Made by a program: the position numbers and the translations under genes
Notes under the pieces: model-generated
Told to the model about the DNA's origin: nothing
Database searches by the model: none
What the model saw: the letters and a program-made list of their open reading frames with translations, nothing else
In this document: positions 7,544 through 16,557 of the stretch, piece by piece
How positions within the stretch are numbered: the stretch's first letter is position 1
Layout: every line of letters starts with the position of its first letter
Source: Nanobdellota archaeon
Lineage (GTDB): Archaea; Nanobdellota; Nanobdellia; Pacearchaeales; GW2011-AR1
Reading direction: 5' to 3'
Assembly: GCA_018817905.1 (NCBI GenBank)
Contig: JAHISS010000107.1
Location: 1 to 39,554, forward strand
Length of the DNA: 39,554 nt

Positions 7544-8748
7544 GATTGAATAAAAGTTTAATAAAGGGAAGCCTTGTTTTGTTAATTTCCTTTAATTTGT
7601 TTAATGTTATAAATTTTGTTTTTCATTTTGGGATGGCGCGGTTGTTGAGCATTTCTGATTATGGGATTTTATTGACTTTATTTTCTATAATCTATCTTCT
7701 CGCTGTTTTTTCTGAGTCTATCCAACTGGTGATTGTCAAATACTCTTCAAGAGAGAACGATGGGGGGAAATTAAAAAATTTGCTGATGCGTTCTCTTAAA
7801 AAATCCTTCTTTGTTTCACTATTTTTGTTTGCTCTTTATTTGGTTTTAGCTGTGCCTTTTTCTTATTTGTTGAAGATTGAATACCCGCTTATGGCGCTAA
7901 ACGGTGTGATAATTATAACCCTTTTCCTGTCTCCGGTTAGCAGGGGAATACTGCAGGGCAAGAAGCGGTTTAAAGACCTCGGAGTTAACATGCTGATTGA
8001 GGCGATAATTAAATTGGCGCTGGCGCTTGCCTTCGTTTATATTGGGTGGAGAGTTTATGGCGCGATTTTAGGAACCTTCTTTGGCCTTTTAATCGCTTTC
8101 TTCTTATCTTTCATAAAGCTCGGAGACATCACAAAATCTAAGGAGAAACCGGCCTATGTTCAGGATATTTACAAATATTCAAAACCGGCCTTTGTTGTTA
8201 ATCTTGCAATTTTGCTTTTTTATAGCCTGGATGTTATAATTGCAAGAATTTTCTTTTCTGAAGTTGCTGCGGGGTCTTACGCAATTGTGTCGATTCTTGC
8301 TAAAACTATCTTCATGGGAACTCAGCCGATAAGTCGGGCAATGTTTCCGTTATCTGCCGAAAATAAATCTGGTAAGAAAAAGTCAGAAAACATTTTTCTA
8401 AATTCTTTTGCAATCACTTTTGCTGCTATCATTTCAGCACTTATCCTGTTTTACTTCTTTCCGGAGTTTATCGTGAAAATATTTTCTGGAAAAGAAATTG
8501 AAATGTCTTCTAATCTTTTATTCTATTTGGGGATAGCCATTGGTTTGCTTTCGTTGTCCAACCTCATTCTTCTTTACAAATTGTCGCTGGGGAAAATACG
8601 CGGTTGTGCATACCTGTTCTTTTTGATAATTGTTGAGGTATTTTTATTGAGTTTCTTCTCAAAAGACCTATTCCAGTTTTCAATCGCTTTTATTACTGCT
8701 GCGGCAATTTTTCTTTGGGGAGTTATATTTTTAGTCAGAGAACGATGA
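7540..8748 (+). CDS. Polysaccharide flippase, MOP/Wzx-like
   Basis: A 402-residue protein with about 12-14 hydrophobic helices, in the polysaccharide-biosynthesis/MATE-like superfamily that moves lipid-linked saccharides across the membrane. The N terminus (NFVFHFGMARLLSISDYG) has the amphipathic start and the Leu-Ser-x-x-Asp-Tyr-Gly turn common in Wzx proteins. The start is GTG overlapping the previous stop as GTGA, with a GGAGG ribosome site upstream. Its place after aglB and the GlcNAc-1-P transferase suggests it flips the glycan donor used by AglB. Substrate is inferred from context only. Confidence 0.85.
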   Translation: MRLNKSLIKGSLVLLISFNLFNVINFVFHFGMARLLSISDYGILLTLFSIIYLLAVFSESIQLVIVKYSSRENDGGKLKNLLMRSLKKSFFVSLFLFALYLVLAVPFSYLLKIEYPLMALNGVIIITLFLSPVSRGILQGKKRFKDLGVNMLIEAIIKLALALAFVYIGWRVYGAILGTFFGLLIAFFLSFIKLGDITKSKEKPAYVQDIYKYSKPAFVVNLAILLFYSLDVIIARIFFSEVAAGSYAIVSILAKTIFMGTQPISRAMFPLSAENKSGKKKSENIFLNSFAITFAAIISALILFYFFPEFIVKIFSGKEIEMSSNLLFYLGIAIGLLSLSNLILLYKLSLGKIRGCAYLFFLIIVEVFLLSFFSKDLFQFSIAFITAAAIFLWGVIFLVRER

Positions 8749-8781
8749 TATTTTAAAATCAGAATAATCTTTCTATCCTAA

Positions 8782-8793
8782 TTATATTTAAAA
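8782..8793 (+). promoter_or_regulatory. TATA box of the GT2 gene at 8816
   Basis: TTATATTTAAAA is about 23-34 bases before the ATG at 8816. It also supports that ATG over the in-frame GTG four codons earlier. Confidence 0.5.
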
Positions 8794-8815
8794 CATAGGC
8801 AATGTGCTAACCTAC

Positions 8816-9598
8816 ATGCGCAAAATAGCCATTCTTATCCCAGCATATAATGAAGAAAAAAGAATTGGCAGGACATTAGATGCATATTCTGTATATTTTG
8901 AAAATCTCCGCGAAAACAACGTTTTAGATTATGAGATTTTAGTTGTTATCAATAACACGACTGATAGGACAGAAGAGATAGTGAAAAATGCGATCATGGA
9001 AAACGGAAGAATCGCTTATTTGAATTTAAAACCAGGGGGAAAGGGATTTGCTGTAATAGAAGGGTTTAAAGATGCATTAAAAAGAGAAAATGATTTGATT
9101 GGTTTTGTTGATGCTGATTTGGCTACGCGGCCGGAGGACTTCTATGATCTTATTAGACGGATTGGCGGGGCTGGTGGGGCAATCGCAAGTAGGTATGTTC
9201 CTGGAGCGAGAGTTCAACCAAAACAAAGTTGGCAGAGAGTGTTCGTTTCGAGGGCGTTTAATTTTTTTATCAGAAGTTTTTTATTTTTGCCTTACCGAGA
9301 CACACAATGCGGTGCTAAATTGTTTAAAAGGAAAGCTATAGAAAAGAGCGTCGGCAGATTAACAATGTCGCAATGGGCATTTGACGTTGATTTGATTTAC
9401 AGCGTTAGAAAAAGCGGGTTTAGTGTTCGAGAGGTTGCAACTAGATGGTCTGACCGGGAATACTCAAAGATTAATTTCTGGAAAGCAGGTCCTTTGATGG
9501 TTCTCGGAGTTATTAGACTAAGATTATTGAATTCTTCCTTGAGGGATTTTATAAGAATTTATGATAGATTGCTTAATTGGATAAAAAATAGAAAATGA
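8816..9598 (+). CDS. GT2 glycosyltransferase, dolichyl-phosphate sugar synthase-like
   Basis: Likely moves a hexose from a nucleotide sugar to dolichyl phosphate, making a donor for later lumen-side steps. The 260 residues show the GT-A start ILIPAYNEEKRI, NNTTDRT, KPGGKG and the metal-binding Asp-Ala-Asp (99-101), then QWAFDVDLI. This is the arrangement of DPM1/AglD/AglJ-type synthases. There are no clear C-terminal membrane helices, as in soluble DPM1-type enzymes. The stop overlaps the ATG of a frame-broken small gene (ATGA). Hexose identity is unknown. Confidence 0.87.
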   Translation: MRKIAILIPAYNEEKRIGRTLDAYSVYFENLRENNVLDYEILVVINNTTDRTEEIVKNAIMENGRIAYLNLKPGGKGFAVIEGFKDALKRENDLIGFVDADLATRPEDFYDLIRRIGGAGGAIASRYVPGARVQPKQSWQRVFVSRAFNFFIRSFLFLPYRDTQCGAKLFKRKAIEKSVGRLTMSQWAFDVDLIYSVRKSGFSVREVATRWSDREYSKINFWKAGPLMVLGVIRLRLLNSSLRDFIRIYDRLLNWIKNRK

Positions 9599-9868
9599 AA
9601 AAAATAACGGTTGTTGTTCTTACTGCAAAAGAGGTTAAAATTGAGTTGCTTGATAAAAATAAGTTGAAATATTTTACAGGATTGTCAAGGGGTGAGGGCA
9701 GAATCCCTCGGAAAATAGAAATAGGGATGTTGAAAAGTTAAAACAAATTACGTTGCTTTTATTAATGCGCGAGGATATTTGTTTAGTAACTGGGAAAAAG
9801 TTGAAGTGAAAAGAAATCCGCCTGCGGAGCGGGAAATAAAAGAGTTTGCGGCAGATATTTTTAAATAG
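9595..9868 (+). pseudogene. Frame-broken small gene of unknown family
   Basis: An ATG overlapping the GT2 stop opens 48 codons (MKKITVVVLTAKEVKIELL...) that end at TAA 9739-9741. A second protein-like stretch in another frame continues to the TAG at 9866 and contains YVAFINARGYLFSNWEK and REIKEFAADIFK. Both halves have the lysine-rich, hydrophobic-patterned look of the neighbouring genes. Between them about one base must be added or removed more than once to restore one frame of about 90 residues, so I read it as a decayed gene. I do not recognise the family. It could also be a 48-residue functional ORF. Confidence 0.5.
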
Positions 9869-9907
9869 GGAATAAACCTTGCAAAAGTTGAAGATTGATT
9901 GAAGCTC

Positions 9908-9935
9908 ATAGCCACAAAAAGCTATGGGAATTTCT
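9908..9935 (+). terminator. Hairpin followed by T-rich run
   Basis: CATAGC and GCTATG pair as a 6-bp stem around an A-rich loop, followed by a pyrimidine-rich TTTCTTTTC. It lies between the broken gene and the next promoter, where an end of transcription would fit. The stem is short. Confidence 0.3.
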
Positions 9936-9967
9936 TTTCAATTAAAGACTATACTGAAACATAAAAA

Positions 9968-9977
9968 GTATTTTAAA
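9968..9977 (+). promoter_or_regulatory. TATA box of the radical SAM operon at 9999
   Basis: GTATTTTAAA is about 26 bases before the ATG at 9999. This spacing supports starting the radical SAM protein there rather than at 9924 or 9987. Confidence 0.45.
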
Positions 9978-9998
9978 GCTATACTAATGAAAGAGGGT

Positions 9999-11393
9999 AT
10001 GAGAGTTTTACTGGTAAATGCTATATTTAGAAGAAAGCTTGGAGAGAGCAAAAGAATTTCAACTATTCTCCCACCGATTGGATTGGCCTATTTAGCAGCT
10101 GTTCTAAAAAAAGAAGGAATTAAAGTAACGGTGTTGGATATGAATGCTCTTAATATTGAGCCGAAAGACATTAGAAAGCATATTCTGAAGTATAATCCTG
10201 AAATTGTAGGATTTAGTGTTACAACCCCTGTAGCTCCCCAAGTGTTTGAGATGGCAAGTATTGTCAAAAAGATAAATCACAAGATAAAAACCGTTGTTGG
10301 CGGGCCTCATGTAACTGCTCTCCCTGAAGAAGCAATTAAGAAAGATTTTATAGATTTCATTGTAATTGGCGAGGGAGAGACAACTTTTCTGGAATTGATA
10401 AAAAATGTTGAAAAAGGTGAGCAATTTGAAAAAATAGATGGAATAATGTTCAGAAAAGGGACGAGAATAGTCAGAACAAAAGAGAGGGAAAAAATAAAAA
10501 ATCTAGATGAACTTCCATTTCCAGCTATAGAACTGCTGCCTATGGAGAGATATGTTTCAGCTGATTCTGAATATAAAAAATTTGCAACTATCTTAACTTC
10601 AAGAGGATGTCCTGCGAGGTGCATTTACTGCAATAAGCTTGTTTTTGGAAATACGTGCCACATGCGAAGCGCTAAGAACATAATAAAAGAAATAGATTCT
10701 TTAAAGAAGAATTATGGATATAAAGAATTTCACATATTAGATGATTTATTTACTGCGAACAGACAAAGAGTCGTTGACTTTTGTAATATTGTAATAAGAA
10801 GAGATATGAAAATAAGGTGGAAATGTGGGAATGGCGTGAGAGTTGGAACAGTTGACTTTGGATTGCTAAAACTCATGAAAAAAGCTGGATGCTATTCATT
10901 AAGTTATGGAATAGAATCTGGAAACCAGCAAATTCTTAATAATATGAGGAAGGGGCAAACATTAAAACAATGCAGAAATGCTGTTAAATGGACCATACGG
11001 GCAGGATTAACATGTGTTGGATTTTTCATGTTTGGAAATCTTGGAGAAAATGAAGAAACAATGAGAGAAACTTTAGAATTTGCAAAATCCCTAGATTTAG
11101 ACGTAGCACAGTTCCATATTCTTGTTCCGTATCCAGGAACTATTATAAGGGAGATTATAGAAAAAGAGGGGAAAATTTTTGAAAATGATTGGGGGGAGTA
11201 TGACAACTTGGTTGGGAAAGCTGTTTTTGAACATGGAGAGTTAAAAAAAGAGAGCATGGAAAAAATACACAAAGACGCATATAAAGAGTTTTATATGAGA
11301 CCAAGTTTCATAATAAAACAGATTTTCAAGAGAAGAAGTCTGCGTCAAATTAAAAATAGGATAAACGGATTCCTTACGTTGATTGAATACTAA
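9999..11393 (+). CDS. B12-binding-domain radical SAM protein (1)
   Basis: About 464 residues. The N-terminal 1-140 is a cobalamin-binding-type Rossmann domain (MRVLLVN start, PPIGLAYLAAVLKKEG, GGPHVTALPEE, GEGE near residue 125). The radical SAM barrel follows with CPARCIYC (Cys204, Cys208, Cys211) binding the 4Fe-4S cluster. Members of this class methylate or rearrange unactivated carbons in lipids, sugars, antibiotics and hopanoids. The start is chosen from the TATA distance and the usual MRVLLVN beginning. One base separates its stop from the GT4 gene at 11395, and a GT2 follows, so the probable substrate is a glycan or its lipid carrier. The reaction is not readable from sequence. Confidence 0.85.
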   Translation: MRVLLVNAIFRRKLGESKRISTILPPIGLAYLAAVLKKEGIKVTVLDMNALNIEPKDIRKHILKYNPEIVGFSVTTPVAPQVFEMASIVKKINHKIKTVVGGPHVTALPEEAIKKDFIDFIVIGEGETTFLELIKNVEKGEQFEKIDGIMFRKGTRIVRTKEREKIKNLDELPFPAIELLPMERYVSADSEYKKFATILTSRGCPARCIYCNKLVFGNTCHMRSAKNIIKEIDSLKKNYGYKEFHILDDLFTANRQRVVDFCNIVIRRDMKIRWKCGNGVRVGTVDFGLLKLMKKAGCYSLSYGIESGNQQILNNMRKGQTLKQCRNAVKWTIRAGLTCVGFFMFGNLGENEETMRETLEFAKSLDLDVAQFHILVPYPGTIIREIIEKEGKIFENDWGEYDNLVGKAVFEHGELKKESMEKIHKDAYKEFYMRPSFIIKQIFKRRSLRQIKNRINGFLTLIEY

Positions 11394-11394
11394 C

Positions 11395-12555
11395 ATGAAA
11401 AAGATAATCATACTATATGACTTCCTGAAAGAACTTGGGGGGTTAGAGCGGGTGATGTTTTTTCAGGCAAACGTCTTAAAAAAATTATATGATGTTGAAT
11501 TGCTATTTAGCTATGTTTCTGAAAAAGAAAAAGAGAGAATAGGAAAAGAATTTGCATTTAATGATTTTAGAAAGATCTCCCAGATTGGAAAGTCAAGAAA
11601 CGAAAATGTGCAGTTCTTTTCTACGCTTCTTTTCCCAGGCAAGCTGAAACAAAGAAAAGCTGATTTAATAATAAGCCATAGCTTCATGGCTTCAAGGATG
11701 GTTCATGTAAAGAAAAAAAACGAAAAAACAAAGTTTATCGCAATGATACACCACCCTCCGAATTTTCTTTATGAAAGAAATCTGAAGTGGGTCAATAATT
11801 CTTCGAGGTTTTTTGCTTATATTCTCGGATTGTTTTTTGGAGATATATTAAGAAGAGCTGACAGAAAATCTGTCAGGAATGCAGATAGCGTAATCGCTAA
11901 TAGCAACTACACAAGAAAAAGGATAAAAGAGATTTATGGCATAAACGCTGAGGTAATTTATCCGCCTATTTCAAACAAATTTGTGATAATTGACGAGAGA
12001 GTGGCAATAAAAATATTAAAAAAATTTGGAATAGAAAAAAGATTTATTCTTATGCATGGAAGAATGATAAAAGACAAGAGACCTGATTTGGGAGTTTTGG
12101 CTTTCTCTAAGATTAAAAATAAAGACATTGATTTTATCATTTCTGGGACAATTGAAGAGGAGAAAAGAATCAGAGAACTCGTCAATAAATTTGGAATAGA
12201 AAAAAGAGTAAAAATTGCCGGGAGAGTTTCTGAAGAACAACTTCTTGCCCTTTACAATGCTGCAGAATGTCTTATAATGCCCACTCCAAAAGAAGATTTT
12301 GGTATGACTACTGTTGAGGCGATTGCTTGTGGATGCCCTGTAATTGCTTGGAAAGACGGCGCTGGTCCTGAAGAGATAATAACTGAAGATCTGAATGGAC
12401 TGTTGGCGAGACCGTATGACATAGAAGATTTCAAAGAGAAAGTTGAAAAAAGCCTGGCAAGAAAATGGAACAAGAAAAAAGTTTCCCTTTCTTCAAGAAA
12501 ATTTTCTGAAAAAGAGATTGAAAAGCAATTGCTGAATTTGGTTGATAGGTTCTGA
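11395..12555 (+). CDS. GT4-family glycosyltransferase
   Basis: A retaining GT-B glycosyltransferase of 386 residues. The N-terminal acceptor domain starts LGGLERVMFFQ; the C-terminal nucleotide-sugar domain has HGRMIKDKRPD and EDFGMTTVEAIACG, which contains the paired glutamates (E-x7-E) typical of GT4. The ATG at 11395 follows the radical SAM stop after one base; an in-frame TTG at 11383 is rejected. It is 8 bases before a GT2 gene. Donor and acceptor are unknown; context suggests surface-glycan assembly on the cytoplasmic side. Confidence 0.9.
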   Translation: MKKIIILYDFLKELGGLERVMFFQANVLKKLYDVELLFSYVSEKEKERIGKEFAFNDFRKISQIGKSRNENVQFFSTLLFPGKLKQRKADLIISHSFMASRMVHVKKKNEKTKFIAMIHHPPNFLYERNLKWVNNSSRFFAYILGLFFGDILRRADRKSVRNADSVIANSNYTRKRIKEIYGINAEVIYPPISNKFVIIDERVAIKILKKFGIEKRFILMHGRMIKDKRPDLGVLAFSKIKNKDIDFIISGTIEEEKRIRELVNKFGIEKRVKIAGRVSEEQLLALYNAAECLIMPTPKEDFGMTTVEAIACGCPVIAWKDGAGPEEIITEDLNGLLARPYDIEDFKEKVEKSLARKWNKKKVSLSSRKFSEKEIEKQLLNLVDRF

Positions 12556-12563
12556 ATAAGAAA

Positions 12564-13409
12564 ATGGGAAAAATAAAAATTCCAGAAAAATTTGAAAAAG
12601 GGATAGTTACAGTTATAATTCCGACATACCATGCTGAAATGAATATTGAAAAATGCCTTAAGTCAATAAGAAATCAGACATACAGGAGGATAGAGATAAT
12701 AGTTGTTGACCAGACAAGCCCCGACGCCACTGTCAAAATTGCAAGGAAGTACTCCGATAAAATAATAATAATAGAAAAACCAAAGTTCTATTCCCCACCC
12801 TCTCACTCGAGGAACATAGGGGCCGCTGCTTCTAGAGGAGAGTTTATTGTTAATATCGATGCAGATATGGAGCTGGAGAAAACCTTAATAGAAAACTGCG
12901 TGAAGATTGCAAGAAAAAAAGAATGTGCTGGAGTGATAATACATGAAAAAGATGTGCCTCTCAACTTTTGGGCAAAGTGCAGAGCATTGGAGAAGGAGTG
13001 CATGATTAATGACCGTTTCTTTGAAGGGGTAAGATTTATTTCAAGAGAGGCATTCAGAAAAATCAAGGGTTATGACTCCAGTCTTGGAAGTGGGGAGGAC
13101 TGGGATTTACACGCGAGAATTAAAGAAACTGGAAAGATTTTTTATGCGGATTATTTTATTTTTCACCACACTGGCAAAAAACATTTAATTAAAAATTTTA
13201 GAAAGATGGTTGATTATGGAAGAACATTTGACAGATACATAAAAAAACATCCTGAACTTGCTAAGAAGCAGCTTACTATTTTCAGAGGAATGTATTTAAG
13301 AAACTGGAAAACACTTGTAAAAAAACCTATTCTTACTTTGGGGCTCGTAATACTCAAGCTTTCAGAGTTTGCTGGAGCGTTTATAGGAAAGATAATCGCT
13401 GGGAATTAA
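12564..13409 (+). CDS. GT2-family glycosyltransferase
   Basis: A GT-A fold enzyme of 281 residues. It opens with VTVIIPTYHAEMNIEKCL, has VVDQTSPD, the metal-binding Asp-Ala-Asp at 99-101 and GEDWDLHAR (177-185), where the acidic residues supply the catalytic base in family 2. The C-terminal 40 residues are hydrophobic-amphipathic and may touch the membrane. It is third in the operon radical SAM-GT4-GT2. The sugar is unknown. Confidence 0.88.
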   Translation: MGKIKIPEKFEKGIVTVIIPTYHAEMNIEKCLKSIRNQTYRRIEIIVVDQTSPDATVKIARKYSDKIIIIEKPKFYSPPSHSRNIGAAASRGEFIVNIDADMELEKTLIENCVKIARKKECAGVIIHEKDVPLNFWAKCRALEKECMINDRFFEGVRFISREAFRKIKGYDSSLGSGEDWDLHARIKETGKIFYADYFIFHHTGKKHLIKNFRKMVDYGRTFDRYIKKHPELAKKQLTIFRGMYLRNWKTLVKKPILTLGLVILKLSEFAGAFIGKIIAGN

Positions 13410-13421
13410 ATGACTAGCAAC

Positions 13422-13492
13422 ATACTTTTTGAAACTAGTGAGCCAAATAATCTTGCCATCGGTTTTATTAACAAATTTTTTTCAAAAAGTAT
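13422..13492. repeat. 13-base inverted repeat upstream of the FkbM gene
   Basis: ATACTTTTTGAAA (13422-13434) and its exact reverse complement TTTCAAAAAGTAT (13480-13492) flank 45 bases. The left arm also sits inside ACTAG...CTAGT. The right arm runs into the TATA-like AGTATTTAAAC (13488-13498), which lies 22-32 bases before the ATG at 13520. It might act as an operator or terminator, or be chance in AT-rich DNA. Confidence 0.35.
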
Positions 13493-13519
13493 TTAAACGC
13501 TAATTTTCTTTTTATTAAA

Positions 13520-14314
13520 ATGAGACGATTTTTCCTTACAATGAAAAGTTTTTTGTGGAAACTAACTTTAAAGTACTTAGTCAATCCCAATAAACTTGTC
13601 AATATTCATGGGAATAAAATGTTTTTAGATTCAAGAGATTCATTATTACTTTCCATACGCAAAAATTATGAACCGAGACATGTTGCACTTATGAAGAGAA
13701 TAGTAAAACAAGGAGAAACCGTAGTTGATATTGGGGCCCATATTGGGTATTATACTCTTATTCTTGCAGAGACGGTTGGTCCAAAAGGAAAAGTATTTGC
13801 ATTCGAACCAAATCCAGAAAATTTTGAAGTATTGAAAAAAAATGTGGAAATTAATGGTTACAAAAATGTTATTCTGGAACAAAAAGCAGTTTCTAATAAG
13901 AATGGAAAAGCAAAATTTTATTTTTCTAAGATAAACAGTGGGGACGGAAAAATCTATGCTACAAAGGAAGAGAGAGGTAGTTGTGAGGTAAATTCTATAA
14001 AATTGGATGATTATTTTAAGAAAAAGAGAATAAAACCTTCTTTCTTTAAAATGGATATACAAGGCGCAGAGCCCAAAGCTTTTGAAGGCATGAAATGGAT
14101 ATTAGACAACCCTAGTTTAAAGTTTACTACAGAATTCCAGCCAGAAGCGATAGAATCTGCGGGATATAGCCCTAAAGAATTTTTAGACAGGATAAGAGAA
14201 GAAGGATTAAGTATATACGATTTAGGAAAAAAAGAGGTTATAAAAGATAACGATTCTTTAGTAGAATACTACAAATCTATAAACTACTTTACAACACTTT
14301 ATTGCTATAAATAA
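13520..14314 (+). CDS. FkbM-family SAM-dependent methyltransferase
   Basis: A 264-residue class I methyltransferase of the FkbM family, which often O-methylates sugars in polysaccharides and polyketides. The SAM site reads VVDIGAHIGYYTLIL, followed by KVFAFEPNPENFEVLKKN and, later, FFKMDIQGAEPKAFEGM, the family's signature Asp-x-x-Gly-x-E segment. It has its own TATA-like site. It converges end to end with the methyltransferase on the other strand: the two stop codons are adjacent with no spacer. The substrate is probably a glycan hydroxyl, by context. Confidence 0.87.
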   Translation: MRRFFLTMKSFLWKLTLKYLVNPNKLVNIHGNKMFLDSRDSLLLSIRKNYEPRHVALMKRIVKQGETVVDIGAHIGYYTLILAETVGPKGKVFAFEPNPENFEVLKKNVEINGYKNVILEQKAVSNKNGKAKFYFSKINSGDGKIYATKEERGSCEVNSIKLDDYFKKKRIKPSFFKMDIQGAEPKAFEGMKWILDNPSLKFTTEFQPEAIESAGYSPKEFLDRIREEGLSIYDLGKKEVIKDNDSLVEYYKSINYFTTLYCYK

Positions 14315-15058
14315 TTATTTTTTCAGTAAGAACATTACAAGAATCTCTAAATTGGGATTATCATTAATTAAGTTTTGAATACTTGAAGGGTTTATTTCAA
14401 TAAAATGTTCTCCGTTTTTATAGAAGTATCTTTCCTCCATCTTTTTTAAATCAGAAATAAGCCAATCAAGTTCCTTCTTGCTGTAAATCCGAGTATGTCC
14501 ATTTTCAAGAATCTTTGCTTTGCCAGCAAGAGAGGTAGTAAGAATAATCTTCCCTTTTTTCTTAATCATTTTTTTCATTTTTTTCATCAACATCTTATCC
14601 TTTCTTCCTTCTGCTTTAGAACCATAATCCATGTTTAAACCGACGTGCTCTATAACTGATATGCAAGTAATTGCATCAAAGTAGTTGTCCGGAAAATCGA
14701 GATTCAATCCGTCTGCCTGGATGAACTTTAAATTTGGGTGTTTGAAGGGATAAGCGCGAGGGTCATTGCCATAGGTCTCATATCCTAAAGAAGCTATTTC
14801 TATGGGCATTATGCTATCAGAACATCCAACGTCAAGAATTTTTGCATTTTTATTCTTTGGGAGGTTTTGAAAAACAAATGGTCTTTCTAATACTCTTTCT
14901 TTAAAGCTCCATTCAAGAAGATTTAGTTTGGCAAGGATAATTTTCACGAATTCTACACCTGCAACAAAGAGGTCTCTAACTTTCTTAGGTTTGCAATAAA
15001 ATTTTATTGAATTGTTTACATAGAAGTTCTTAAGGTAGATTTTATCTTTTAGCGACAT
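14315..15058 (-). CDS. Class I SAM-dependent methyltransferase
   Basis: A 247-residue Rossmann methyltransferase with motif I ILDVGCSDSIMPIEIA near residue 75, followed by YGNDPR and FDAITCISVIEHVG as motif IV. The N-terminal 60 residues are lysine-rich and have no recognised domain. It is transcribed divergently from the radical SAM gene at 15136 and stops directly against the FkbM gene. Substrate unknown; glycan or lipid modification by context. Confidence 0.75.
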   Translation of the reverse strand: MSLKDKIYLKNFYVNNSIKFYCKPKKVRDLFVAGVEFVKIILAKLNLLEWSFKERVLERPFVFQNLPKNKNAKILDVGCSDSIMPIEIASLGYETYGNDPRAYPFKHPNLKFIQADGLNLDFPDNYFDAITCISVIEHVGLNMDYGSKAEGRKDKMLMKKMKKMIKKKGKIILTTSLAGKAKILENGHTRIYSKKELDWLISDLKKMEERYFYKNGEHFIEINPSSIQNLINDNPNLEILVMFLLKK

Positions 15059-15078
15059 TAGAATAGTAAATAGGAAAC

Positions 15079-15116
15079 ATTTTTAATACCTTCTATCATG
15101 AAAAATTATATAAAAG
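15079..15116. promoter_or_regulatory. Divergent promoters between methyltransferase and radical SAM genes
   Basis: On the plus strand AATTATATAAAAG (15104-15116) is 20-32 bases before the ATG at 15136. On the minus strand GGTATTAAAAAT (15079-15090) is about 21-32 bases before the ATG at 15058. Both fit archaeal TATA spacing. Confidence 0.5.
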
Positions 15117-15135
15117 AAAAAGATAATTTAAAAAA

Positions 15136-16557
15136 ATGAAAATATTATTATTAAGCCCCCCGACAGAAAACTCTAGATTTCCTCCACTGGGGATTGCCTA
15201 CATTTCTTCTTTTCTTAATGCTAACGGACACGAAGCGGTGATAAAAGATGCGAATAATATTTCTGCTAAAGAGATTGTTAATTCTGTGAAAAAGTACGCC
15301 CCTGACATTGTAGGAATAACAATGAATACTACAAATAGATTTGTCGCCATAGATATTTTGAAGAAAGTCAAGAAACGGTATAATCTTCCTACAATTGCTG
15401 GAGGACCTCATGCTACAATAATGACAGATCAGTTATTGAAAAACTATCCCCATATAGATTACATAGTGAGAAACGAGGGAGAATTTGTCACATTGAATTT
15501 GCTAAATTCTCTTGAAAAGGGAAAAGATTTGGGGAATATTACGGGGCTATCTTACAGAAAGAATAATCAGGTGTTCCATAATGCAAGGGCAGAACCTATA
15601 AAAGACTTGGATATATTACCCTATCCAGATTATAATTTCTTTGATTTGAAAAACTACTCAAAAAATCCTGAGCATCCAAAAGAAATTTTAAAATTTCCTG
15701 TGGGCAGCATCATGTCTTCAAGAGGATGCCCGTATCATTGTATATTTTGTTCAACATCACAACTCTGGGGGCATAGAATAAGATTCAGAAAGCCAGAGTT
15801 TGTTGTTGACGAAATGCAAAACCTCCTAAAAGAGCATAACACAAGATACATTGTTTTTAACGATGATAATTTCACAGCTGATAGAAAAAGGGCGATTGAA
15901 ATATGCAAGGTTATAATTAAAAGGGGCTTGCAAAAAGAGATAACTTGGGCTTGCAGTTCAGAAGTTAACATAATAAACAGGGACCTTCTTGAGTGGTTGA
16001 AAAAAGCAGGATGTCATATGATAGAATATGGCGTGGAAGACCCTGGAGAAGAAGGAACAAGGTTTTTTAAAAAGGCGCATACTCAAAAGCAGTTGTTTGA
16101 AGCCTTCAAGTTAACTAATGAAATAGGATTAAAGTCGAGAAGCTTTGTTATCGTGGGGGGTGACCACGAGAGCAAGGAAAATATTGAGTTAAAAAAAAGG
16201 CTAATGGAAAAAATTAATCCAACTGCTACAACTGCTTCGTTGTTGCTTGCTTTTCCGGGGACAGAACTATTTGAAAGAGGGAAGCAGAGAGGGTTATGGG
16301 ACGATTCTATCTGGCTTCGGCCGTGTGTTGGAAAAAAATTTCATAATTATGTCCCAATTTATCATAGCGAGAATATGGACCTTAATGGACTATTTGAAGC
16401 TTCTGCTGACTTATACTACTGGTGGAATAGAAAAAAAGGAAGTTTTAGATTCAGGGAGCAGGCAGGAGTAGTTAAAGGGCTTATCAAAAGAAGAGATTTC
16501 TTAAAGATATACGCCATGGGAAAGAGCGTTATAAAAAGAAGCGTCAAAGGGTTATAA
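15136..16557 (+). CDS. B12-binding-domain radical SAM protein (2)
   Basis: A 473-residue protein with the two-domain layout of cobalamin-dependent radical SAM enzymes. It opens MKILLLSPPTENSRFPPLG, has GGPHATIM and NEGEF in the Rossmann domain, and CPYHCIFC (Cys198, Cys202, Cys205) for the 4Fe-4S cluster, then IEYGVEDPGEEG as the usual beta-strand 4 region. The C-terminal 100 residues are helical and basic. It ends six bases inside the convergent GT39-like gene. It is monocistronic from a good TATA box. Likely a carbon methylase or related catalyst in glycan or lipid modification; substrate unknown. Confidence 0.86.
   Translation: MKILLLSPPTENSRFPPLGIAYISSFLNANGHEAVIKDANNISAKEIVNSVKKYAPDIVGITMNTTNRFVAIDILKKVKKRYNLPTIAGGPHATIMTDQLLKNYPHIDYIVRNEGEFVTLNLLNSLEKGKDLGNITGLSYRKNNQVFHNARAEPIKDLDILPYPDYNFFDLKNYSKNPEHPKEILKFPVGSIMSSRGCPYHCIFCSTSQLWGHRIRFRKPEFVVDEMQNLLKEHNTRYIVFNDDNFTADRKRAIEICKVIIKRGLQKEITWACSSEVNIINRDLLEWLKKAGCHMIEYGVEDPGEEGTRFFKKAHTQKQLFEAFKLTNEIGLKSRSFVIVGGDHESKENIELKKRLMEKINPTATTASLLLAFPGTELFERGKQRGLWDDSIWLRPCVGKKFHNYVPIYHSENMDLNGLFEASADLYYWWNRKKGSFRFREQAGVVKGLIKRRDFLKIYAMGKSVIKRSVKGL

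Noticed and set aside
9880..9960. tRNA or structured RNA in the gap before 9999
   Set aside because: Only one short 6-bp hairpin is visible, with no cloverleaf or known motif.
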